A stretch of DNA of 64,000 bases from Clostridium sp. C8-1-8 (GTDB lineage: Bacteria; Bacillota; Clostridia; Clostridiales; Clostridiaceae): contig NZ_JAABNO010000009.1 in assembly GCF_009928445.1 (NCBI RefSeq), positions 62,001 through 126,000 of the forward strand, given 5' to 3'. The position numbers were made by a program, and so were the translations under genes. The notes beneath the pieces are model-generated. The model did no database searches. It saw nothing but the letters and a program-made list of their open reading frames with translations, and was not told the DNA's origin. Shown in pieces: positions 1 through 7,295 of the stretch (its first letter is position 1; every line of letters starts with the position of its first letter).

Positions 1-2
1 GA

Positions 3-851
3 TTAACTGAGATACAGATTTTACAAACTGAGAAGAAGACTGAATCAGAAGAAAAATTACTATCTCCTGAAAGTCTGTTGGGAGAAGTTGTATTTAACAA
101 GGTTGATTTTAGGTATGGAACAGGTAATAAGATATTGAAGAGCTTAAAGTTTTCAATAAAGAAAGGTAGTAAAGTTGCTTTTGTAGGAGAAAGTGGTTCA
201 GGTAAGACAACAATAGCAAAATTACTAATGGGATTTTATAAAGTTGAAGGTGGGCAAATATTAATAAATAATTATAATATTGACGATATTGATAAAAATA
301 TTTTAAGAGAAAAAATAGCTTATGTTTCTCAAGACTACTTTTTCTTTTCAGGTACTATAAGACAAAATTTAGAGTTTGCAAATATAAATGCAAGTTTTGA
401 TGAAATAAAAGAAATTTGTAAGATAGTTCAGATAGATGAGTATATAGAGAATTTAACTTTTAAATATAATACAAAGCTAGAGGAAAATGCTACTAACCTA
501 TCTGCTGGTCAAAGGCAAAGACTTGCTATTGCGAAAGCTCTTCTTAGAAATCCAGAAATATTAATATTAGATGAAGCAACCTCTAATTTGGACTCAATAA
601 CAGAGGTTGAAATCCAAAAGGCATTGGATAATTATAGGGTCAATAATACAAGGATAATTATTGCACATAGATTAAGCACAATAGTTGGATGTGATAAAAT
701 TTTTGTTTTTAAAAATGGTGAATTGATTGAGGTAGGAAGTCATGAAGAGCTTATAAGTTTTGAAGGATATTATTATGACTTGTGTATGAAGCAAGGTTTA
801 GTAAATAACAAAAGTCTAGGTAATGAAAATAGAGTAGAGGTAAATGCATGA
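3..851 (+). CDS. ABC transporter ATP-binding domain, 5' partial (probable peptide/bacteriocin exporter)
   Basis: This is the C-terminal nucleotide-binding domain of an ABC exporter. The frame is open to the left window edge, so the membrane part lies outside. The sequence shows a Walker A motif GESGSGKT (about nt 186-211), a Q-loop YVSQD, the signature LSAGQ (about nt 498-512), a Walker B ILILDEATS and an H-loop IIAHR. Arrangement and motifs fit the single-chain exporters (transmembrane domain plus ATPase, sometimes with an N-terminal C39 peptidase) that secrete bacteriocin-like peptides. The substrate is inferred, partly from the downstream gene. The stop overlaps the next start as ATGA, so the two genes are translationally coupled. 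A TTG at 78 is only an internal codon. Confidence 0.85.
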   Translation, partial: LTEIQILQTEKKTESEEKLLSPESLLGEVVFNKVDFRYGTGNKILKSLKFSIKKGSKVAFVGESGSGKTTIAKLLMGFYKVEGGQILINNYNIDDIDKNILREKIAYVSQDYFFFSGTIRQNLEFANINASFDEIKEICKIVQIDEYIENLTFKYNTKLEENATNLSAGQRQRLAIAKALLRNPEILILDEATSNLDSITEVEIQKALDNYRVNNTRIIIAHRLSTIVGCDKIFVFKNGELIEVGSHEELISFEGYYYDLCMKQGLVNNKSLGNENRVEVNA

Positions 852-1960
852 TTAATGTGATTATATATGGAATAAATATGGTTACAATTAAAATCCTGAA
901 TTTAATAGATGAGAATAAATGTAATGTAAGTGCCATTATAAGCAATAGCAAAAAAAATATAGGTAGAAAGATAAAAGAGATACCAATTATAGCACCAGAA
1001 GAAATCAATAAGTTTTCCTATGAATTAATAATAAAAGCAATCAGTGAAGAAAACATTAAAGGTAGTCAAGCTATAAATTTTAAAGATTACCTTAGGAACT
1101 ACTATGATTTTGAAATAGGTAGATTATTATACAAGTTAAATACAAATTATGAGACAATAGATGGGTTTATAACAGGGTTGTCCTATGCTGAAGTAGGAAT
1201 TGATGAGGACATTATTGAAGGAAATGTAATAAATGCTGCAATTTCTAGTCAGGATATATTTTATGATTATGAGGTTGCAAAGTATATATTACTCAATAAC
1301 AAATATGCCGATAAAGTGAAATTTGCAATAATTGGATTGACCTATTACAGTTTTCATTTTGATTTATCTAAGTCTAGTGTGGGAGATAGGGTATATAGTT
1401 ATTACCCTTTTACTAATAATATACACAATAGAGAAGACTTGTCCGGAGTAAAATGTGAAGAGTTTAATCGAGTAGAGACAATTTTGAAGAATATATTTAT
1501 AGAAGATTATAAAAATGAAATATATAAAGCATTGATAGATGAATATGAAATAGGATGGAAGGATTATATAAGCGGATACCTTACACCAGAAAAAATAGCA
1601 ATAGGTAAAGAAAATGTGAGGAAAGATTCCTTGAAAAATTATCCTATTACAGTTGAGGAGAACAAAAAAATATTAAATGATTATATAGATTTTCTTAAAG
1701 CTAGGAACATAACACCTTATATAATAATTTGTCCAACTAGCAAATACTATCATCCATATCTATCTGAAAGAATTAGTAGTGAGTTTAAGTCGGTAATAGA
1801 AGAGATAAGTTATAATAAAGCTGTAAGAGTATATGATTATTTTAATAGTGATATGTTTAGCGAAAGTGACTTTTATGATACAGCTCATTTAAATAGGATA
1901 GGAGCTAGAAAGTTTACTAATCTGATTAATTTGGAAGTATTAAAAAGTAGTGTTAGATAA
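848..1960 (+). CDS. SGNH-like protein coupled to the ABC exporter
   Basis: The product has 370 residues. The N-terminal 70 or so residues look like a Rossmann-type beta-alpha-beta unit (VIIYGIN at the start, then a PIIAPEE stretch). The C-terminal third resembles SGNH/DltD-type hydrolases, with an ICPTSKYYHPYL segment and a terminal D-x-x-H motif (DTAHLN, residues about 345-350) that would supply the catalytic Asp and His. The canonical GDSL serine block is not obvious, so activity is uncertain. It overlaps the exporter stop by 4 nt and must be co-expressed with it. Proteins of this kind occur beside peptide exporters and may modify or mature the exported peptide, but that role is inference. 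No precursor peptide gene is visible inside the window. Confidence 0.55.
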   Translation: MINVIIYGINMVTIKILNLIDENKCNVSAIISNSKKNIGRKIKEIPIIAPEEINKFSYELIIKAISEENIKGSQAINFKDYLRNYYDFEIGRLLYKLNTNYETIDGFITGLSYAEVGIDEDIIEGNVINAAISSQDIFYDYEVAKYILLNNKYADKVKFAIIGLTYYSFHFDLSKSSVGDRVYSYYPFTNNIHNREDLSGVKCEEFNRVETILKNIFIEDYKNEIYKALIDEYEIGWKDYISGYLTPEKIAIGKENVRKDSLKNYPITVEENKKILNDYIDFLKARNITPYIIICPTSKYYHPYLSERISSEFKSVIEEISYNKAVRVYDYFNSDMFSESDFYDTAHLNRIGARKFTNLINLEVLKSSVR

Positions 1961-1973
1961 AGTATATATTTTA

Positions 1974-2024
1974 ATATTCAATTTTAATAAAAACAAAGGA
2001 TATATTATTAGAAGCTATGTGTAG
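1974..2024 (+). pseudogene. Short remnant of an AAA/PD-(D/E)XK protein C-terminus (tentative)
   Basis: A 16-codon stretch reads IFNFNKNKGYIIRSYV followed by a stop. It matches the end of the gene at 4230-5786, which reads IFSFNKNKEYISRKYS, at both the DNA and protein level. There is no start or upstream frame. It may be the tail left from a decayed or recombined second copy of that family. The match is short, so the call is tentative. Confidence 0.3.
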
Positions 2025-2155
2025 ACGGCTTAAATGTATATATGGAAAAAGAATAAAAAAGACAAGTTAAGTCGCCTACCATATTTTTCTCATAGACATT
2101 TGGGAAGACAGATATGCAAAAAGCTCAGTGAATAAAATCGCAATACTAGAACATT

Positions 2156-3322
2156 TTACTTTTGTATTTGTTCTATCCAATTTATTATAACTTTAAAAGA
2201 AAGTCCTAAGTTTCCTGATTGGCAGTGATTTTGAGCATTCTCTTTTCTAGTGAACATACGAGTTGTTAGAGAGCGTACATTAGTAAGAGCTTTACTTTGC
2301 TCAAAAAGTTGATTTAGAGGAATATAGTGGTCTTCTTGTGCGGCCATGAGAAGAACATCTTGCTCTAATTTTTCTGATATTTTAGAGGTATTGTAAAGTA
2401 AGATTTTACTTAAAAATTCATATGGAGTCTTACTTCCTGTGATATGAATACCTTGATTTATTGCCCATTCAACCATGAGACTTTGCTTCATTAAGCCTTC
2501 AAATAAAGTATTCACTTCTTCATCATTTTTATCAGACATAAGAGAATTCACTTTTTCTTTTAATTCTCCAGGAAGTGTGTTTAGTACTACTTCATAAAAA
2601 TTTGAAAGAATATCATCTGCAACTACACGCTGCACCCGTTTTTCAAAGGCTGCAGCTCTGATTGCTAAGTAACCTCCTAAAGATATTCCTATTAATGTTA
2701 CATGATTAAGGTTAAAGTAATCCAATATTGCTTTTACAGGTTTTTCCCATTGGTGAGTCATTGGTATTTTATAATCTTCAAGGGCGGATCCTTGTCCAGG
2801 ACCATCAAAAAATACCACATCATAACCAGATTCTTTAAGTAATAAAGCCATCTTGAATATTTCTTCTACATAGCTATCAAAGCCTCCGAACATTACAATT
2901 GTTCCTTTTGGAGCTTTTGAAGTGAAACGATAAGTAGGAAGAAATCCATTCTCGTAAGGAACTCTATAAGGCTGTTCATCACTTATATTAAAATATTCCT
3001 GCATTAGTGAGATAAACTGTTTACGGTAATTTTGCTTCTGAGGATGAGTAGCTGTCATATAAAATTCCGCTGTTCTTAGATAATAAGCGGCTTTTAATGT
3101 ATTACCTTCATTTAATGACTTATTATATAGTTCTAGAAACTTCTGAATAAATTCTTCATAATTATGAATGCTTGGGCTTATCTCTCTCATTTCTTTAAGC
3201 ATAGCATCATCATTTGTCATGTTGTAGCAACGGTTCATTTGAAAGTTAACACTAAAGTCTGGATGTAGGTCATCGTAAAATCCAACTGGAAATAAATCTT
3301 TTCTTATTTTTAAATCTTTCAT
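2156..3322 (-). CDS. Alpha/beta hydrolase (FrsA/acylaminoacyl-peptidase-like)
   Basis: The likely start is the ATG at 3322, giving 388 residues, because an AAAGGTGAT Shine-Dalgarno sits about 9 nt upstream. The GTG and ATG at 3334 and 3331 overlap that site. The sequence has a helical N-terminal cap (residues 1-135) and then an alpha/beta hydrolase core. The oxyanion region is MFGGFDS, the nucleophile elbow GISLGG has Ser about 214, the acid region is AAQEDHYIP, and the late His lies in NAQNHCQSG. This is the layout of the cap-plus-hydrolase family that includes FrsA-like esterases and dipeptidyl-peptidase-like enzymes. The substrate is unknown. It is divergent from a TetR-type regulator, which probably controls it. 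Confidence 0.75.
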   Translation of the reverse strand: MKDLKIRKDLFPVGFYDDLHPDFSVNFQMNRCYNMTNDDAMLKEMREISPSIHNYEEFIQKFLELYNKSLNEGNTLKAAYYLRTAEFYMTATHPQKQNYRKQFISLMQEYFNISDEQPYRVPYENGFLPTYRFTSKAPKGTIVMFGGFDSYVEEIFKMALLLKESGYDVVFFDGPGQGSALEDYKIPMTHQWEKPVKAILDYFNLNHVTLIGISLGGYLAIRAAAFEKRVQRVVADDILSNFYEVVLNTLPGELKEKVNSLMSDKNDEEVNTLFEGLMKQSLMVEWAINQGIHITGSKTPYEFLSKILLYNTSKISEKLEQDVLLMAAQEDHYIPLNQLFEQSKALTNVRSLTTRMFTRKENAQNHCQSGNLGLSFKVIINWIEQIQK

Positions 3323-3594
3323 AAAATTCATCACCTTTCATTATTTGTTTGTTTATTGAGAAAATCTATCATCTGCATACTTTTATTTTATTTTTTTATT
3401 GATTGATTAACAACCAGCAAAGTATAAAAGAATTATTTGATAATATACATATCTACTGACTTTTGTTGCTTAACTATATAAAGTAGATTATTTTGATGAT
3501 AGTTGCTTTTTATTTTCATTCTATTAAAATTAATATGTATAATTAGTATTTTATGTATTTAAAAGTAATTGATTATGGAATGGGTGAGAAAGTT

Positions 3595-4161
3595 ATGGAA
3601 GCTAAAGTAGACTTAAGAGTGATTAAAACACGTGCTAATATTAAGAATACCTTTATTGATTTACTTTTTGAGAAAGAATTCAACGAGATTACTATACAAA
3701 ACATATTAGATAAGGCATTAATTAACCGTTCTACTTTTTATAAGCACTATTCAGACAAATATGAATTAGCAGAGCAACTTACAGCTGAAACTTTAAAAAA
3801 TGCTGCTCTGTTTATTAATGAACGGTTTAGTGATAAGAAAGAGGAGAATATATTTCCTACTATTTACAAAGCCTACGCTTATCTATATGAGCAAAGAAAG
3901 ACAATACTTGCTTTGTGGAAAATTAGAACAAATAATATTAACCTATATGAGGAACTTGAAAATTTATTAAAGAAAGATTTTCTACAATACTTAATACTTC
4001 ATAACAAATGTAAAGATAGCTCCTTACTGGATTACTATTCAACTATGTACTCCTCTTTAGTACTAACCACAATAAAATGGCTCTTAACTTCTGGAAAGGA
4101 ATCAGATATTAAAAAAATTCTTGAACAAATTCAAAGTAGCTTTGATGTCAGTGTGTTATAA
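3595..4161 (+). CDS. TetR/AcrR family transcriptional regulator
   Basis: The product has 188 residues from the ATG at 3595, which has GGGTGAG upstream. An in-frame ATG at 3553 lacks a ribosome site. The N-terminal helix-turn-helix shows the family pattern: FIDLLFEKEFNEITI, then a recognition helix region NRSTFYKHYSDKYEL. The C-terminal part is all-alpha with a YAYLYEQRKTILAL segment typical of clostridial TetR proteins whose ligand is unknown. It is divergent from the hydrolase gene ending at 2156, with about 270 bp between the starts. Local repression of the hydrolase, itself, or both is the simplest inference. No clear operator palindrome was seen. Confidence 0.8.
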   Translation: MEAKVDLRVIKTRANIKNTFIDLLFEKEFNEITIQNILDKALINRSTFYKHYSDKYELAEQLTAETLKNAALFINERFSDKKEENIFPTIYKAYAYLYEQRKTILALWKIRTNNINLYEELENLLKKDFLQYLILHNKCKDSSLLDYYSTMYSSLVLTTIKWLLTSGKESDIKKILEQIQSSFDVSVL

Positions 4162-4229
4162 TTTAAGAAGCATTAGTAAAGAATTAAAAGGTAATCTATA
4201 TAAGAAAGTGAGGCTTAGAAGAGAAAGTT

Positions 4230-5786
4230 ATGAAAGATTATTTAAAGTTTTTTGAAGAAGACGAGCATGAAGGTAAAACTTTTAATACAACAGGCTTGTG
4301 CATATCTGATAAGCATTATATGGTGAATATAGATTATAAGCTAAAGAGCATAATTAAATTAATTCAAAAAGAGAATTACTTTGTAATAAACAGGCCTAGA
4401 CAGTATGGAAAGACTACAACACTTCATACTCTTGAAGAAATACTAAAGATTAGATATAAGGTTATAAGTTTAGATTTTGAAGGGTTAGGTTCTGTATTTG
4501 ATTCAGAAGAAAACTTTTGTAATTACTTTATGAATGCTATTAATGAGTCTATTGGAGTAGAATTAGATACAGTTTATACATTCGTAGATTTAATTTATAC
4601 TATAAAGAAAATAACTAGTAACATGGAAGTTATATTGATTATTGATGAAGTGGATAAAGCTTCAAATAATAAGTTGTTTTTAGATTTCTTAGGGATGCTT
4701 AGATCATTATATTTAAGTAGAGCAAAAGTAAATGGAACTACATTTAAATCAGTAATATTAGCAGGGGTACATGATATTAAAAACTTGAAGATAAAATTTA
4801 GAGACGATTCAGATATAAGATATAATTCTCCTTGGAATATAGCAGTAAAGTTTGATATAGATATGAGTTTTAATGAATTTGAAATAGGAACTATGCTAGA
4901 GGAGTACTCAAAAGAAAATAATTTAGAATTAGATATAGAAAAATTGAGTAAGGAAATATTTAAGTTTACCAATGGATATCCTTTTTTGGTATCTAGGGTA
5001 TGTCAAGTTATAGATGAAGATATATTAAGAGATAACAAAAGGCCGTGGGTATTAGAGGAAATTCAAAAAGCAGTAAAAATAATAGTTAATGAAAAAAATA
5101 TGCTTTTTGATGATTTGATAAAGAATATGGAAAATAATAAGGAATTATATGAGTGTATATATAATGTGCTCATATTAAATATTAATCAAGTATTCAATAT
5201 AAATAATCCAGTAATAGAACTTGGGCACATGCTTGGATACTTAATAGCAGATAAAAATAATAATGTAGCAGTGTCTAATAAAATTCTCAGGGAAGTAATT
5301 TATAATTACATGATATCAAAAATGAATGTGACTAATATGAGTTCTTATAATTTTAAGGATAACTTTATAACAACTAATAACGGCTTGAATATGGAACAAA
5401 TACTTTTAAAATTTCAGCAATTTATGAAAGAAAATTATAGTTCAAAAGATGTTGAATTTTTAGAAAGGCATGGAGTTTTGTTATTTTTGTCATTTATAAA
5501 ACCAATAATAAATGGTGTCGGGTTTGATTATAAGGAAGTACAAATATCAGAAGAGAGAAGAATTGATCTAGTAATTCAATATAATCATAATAAGTATGTT
5601 ATTGAAACAAAAATATGGCATGGTGACATAGCACATCAAAAAGGATTAAAACAGCTAAAAAACTATTTAAGCATAGAAGGATTAGGTAAAGGATATCTTT
5701 TAATATTTAGTTTTAATAAAAACAAAGAATATATTAGCAGAAAATATAGTATAGAAGGAAAGAAAATATTTGAAGTTGTTGTGTAG
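4230..5786 (+). CDS. AAA-ATPase-like protein with C-terminal PD-(D/E)XK nuclease-like domain
   Basis: The product has 518 residues. An N-terminal P-loop ATPase has Walker A RPRQYGKTTT (residues about 55-64) and Walker B VILIIDEVDKA (about 133-143). The C-terminal 80 residues contain ERRIDLVIQYNHNKYVIETKIW, read here as ERRIDLVI followed by IETKIW, which is the D...E-x-K arrangement of PD-(D/E)XK nucleases. This ATPase-plus-nuclease-like pairing is common and often multicopy in clostridia and Bacteroidetes. Its function is unproven, though mobile-element or defence links have been suggested. The start follows TAGAAGAGAAAGTT. A perfect hairpin terminator follows the gene. A possible degraded tail of a paralogue lies at 1974-2024. 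Confidence 0.75.
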   Translation: MKDYLKFFEEDEHEGKTFNTTGLCISDKHYMVNIDYKLKSIIKLIQKENYFVINRPRQYGKTTTLHTLEEILKIRYKVISLDFEGLGSVFDSEENFCNYFMNAINESIGVELDTVYTFVDLIYTIKKITSNMEVILIIDEVDKASNNKLFLDFLGMLRSLYLSRAKVNGTTFKSVILAGVHDIKNLKIKFRDDSDIRYNSPWNIAVKFDIDMSFNEFEIGTMLEEYSKENNLELDIEKLSKEIFKFTNGYPFLVSRVCQVIDEDILRDNKRPWVLEEIQKAVKIIVNEKNMLFDDLIKNMENNKELYECIYNVLILNINQVFNINNPVIELGHMLGYLIADKNNNVAVSNKILREVIYNYMISKMNVTNMSSYNFKDNFITTNNGLNMEQILLKFQQFMKENYSSKDVEFLERHGVLLFLSFIKPIINGVGFDYKEVQISEERRIDLVIQYNHNKYVIETKIWHGDIAHQKGLKQLKNYLSIEGLGKGYLLIFSFNKNKEYISRKYSIEGKKIFEVVV

Positions 5787-5820
5787 TAAAAATAATGTTA
5801 TTTTTTCAACAGTGAATGAA

Positions 5821-5875
5821 TAATAAAAGCGATTTATGATAATTTATTTTATCATAAATCGCTTTTATTATTTAT
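5821..5875 (+). terminator. Hairpin terminator after the AAA-ATPase gene
   Basis: A perfect 20-bp inverted repeat (5821-5840 with 5851-5870) with a 10-nt loop lies 35 nt after the stop. The right arm carries CTTTTATTATTT, giving a U-rich tail. Confidence 0.8.
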
Positions 5876-6005
5876 AGGTTTAATACCCATTAAATATTCC
5901 TGCAAACTTTTTGTCTATAAAATCTCACTATTGTAAGCTATACTTTTTATGTAATGAGTTTCCTGTTAGGTATTATATTAAAGAGTTGAAGGGGTAGTAC
6001 ATTAA

Positions 6006-7295
6006 ATGTTTAACGATTTTATAAAACATTACAATATAATTAGGGTAATACTAAGAGAAGTTTTTTTATATGGATGTTTTTCTATAGAAGGCTTGGAAGA
6101 GAAAACAAATATGAGTTCAAGAAAGATTAGCTACGAGATAAGAAGGATACAGCAATATATAGAATCGGAATTTATAAGAACAGACAGAGATGGAAGGAAT
6201 AAGCTTTTAGCACTGACTTACGATTCTATAACAAATACAGAGAATTTTTTAGTTAAAACCTATATGACAAAGAGCTTTACTAAGTCTGATTTAGTTCTAT
6301 ATTTTAATCTTATAATGTTTTTAAGCAATGGTAATAGGTCCTACTGTTTTAGAGAAATAGAAGATGGGCTAATTGAACAAGGATTAATATCCTATGATAA
6401 TATAAGCAGCAAAACTTTAGAGAGAAAACTAAATGAAATGCACAGCAAGCTTGGGGTACTAGAGTGTGAAACAGTAAAAAGGACAAAATATTATACTGTG
6501 GCAGAGGATATTTTCAAGGAGCTTAGTAATAAGGAAATTGAAGAACTAATGATTGCGGTATCTTTTTTTAAAAGCATATTATTTCCTGTAACTTCAGGTT
6601 ATTACTGTGAGCAGAGCTTAAAGGATTACGCTGAATATGAAAGAGGTATGAACTTAGATAAAAAGGATTATTTTCAGTATAAGAATCTATACTTTCATCC
6701 AGTTATTGAAGAGCATATTCTTTGGGAACTTATAAATGCTATATGTAATAGAAGATATATAAAGCTTAAATATAACTATCCTAAGACAGCATATAAAGAT
6801 AAAACTCCAGAACTATTAAAGCCCTTTAAGCTTCGATATGACATTAATTGTGGAAGATTTTACTTAGTTTCTTATTCGAAGGAAAATAGATGCGTAGTTT
6901 CAAGACTTGATAGAATAGATGACATTGAAGTGTGCAAAGAAACTTATAAGGATCTTAAATTTGAAGAGTTTTATAAGAGAGACTTTAAGCATAGCTGGTC
7001 CAGTGTTAAATTAGATAAAGGCAAAAAGATGGAAAAGATCAAGCTAGAAATAACAATAGAAGAGCCTAAGGAAAAGTATATTATAGATAGAATAACAAGT
7101 GAGGTACAGCAATGTTCCATAAATAAGATAGAGAAAGGTCGTTATCATCTAGATATGGTTGTAAATGACAGCTTTGAGATGGTTCCTTGGATAAGAAGCT
7201 ACTCAGGGTATATAAGAGTTATTCAAGGAAGAGGAATAATTAATAGGATGGTAGAGGACTGGGAGGAGATGCTTGAAAATTATGGAGATATTTGA
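6006..7295 (+). CDS. WYL-domain transcriptional regulator
   Basis: The product has 429 residues. The N-terminus holds a helix-turn-helix-like segment (SIEGLEEKTNMSSRKISYEI, residues about 26-45). A WYL-type domain follows in the second half: AICNRRYIKLKY, then LLKPFKLRYDINCGRFYLVSY and SRLDRIDDIEV, as expected for the beta-rich ligand-sensing fold. A C-terminal extension ends GYIRVIQGRGII. WYL regulators often control nucleic-acid repair or defence genes and may bind nucleotides or single-stranded DNA. Its reading frame overlaps the next gene by 23 nt, so it is almost certainly co-transcribed with the WYL-RtcB fusion. It probably regulates that operon in response to nucleic-acid damage, which is inference. 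Confidence 0.8.
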   Translation: MFNDFIKHYNIIRVILREVFLYGCFSIEGLEEKTNMSSRKISYEIRRIQQYIESEFIRTDRDGRNKLLALTYDSITNTENFLVKTYMTKSFTKSDLVLYFNLIMFLSNGNRSYCFREIEDGLIEQGLISYDNISSKTLERKLNEMHSKLGVLECETVKRTKYYTVAEDIFKELSNKEIEELMIAVSFFKSILFPVTSGYYCEQSLKDYAEYERGMNLDKKDYFQYKNLYFHPVIEEHILWELINAICNRRYIKLKYNYPKTAYKDKTPELLKPFKLRYDINCGRFYLVSYSKENRCVVSRLDRIDDIEVCKETYKDLKFEEFYKRDFKHSWSSVKLDKGKKMEKIKLEITIEEPKEKYIIDRITSEVQQCSINKIEKGRYHLDMVVNDSFEMVPWIRSYSGYIRVIQGRGIINRMVEDWEEMLENYGDI

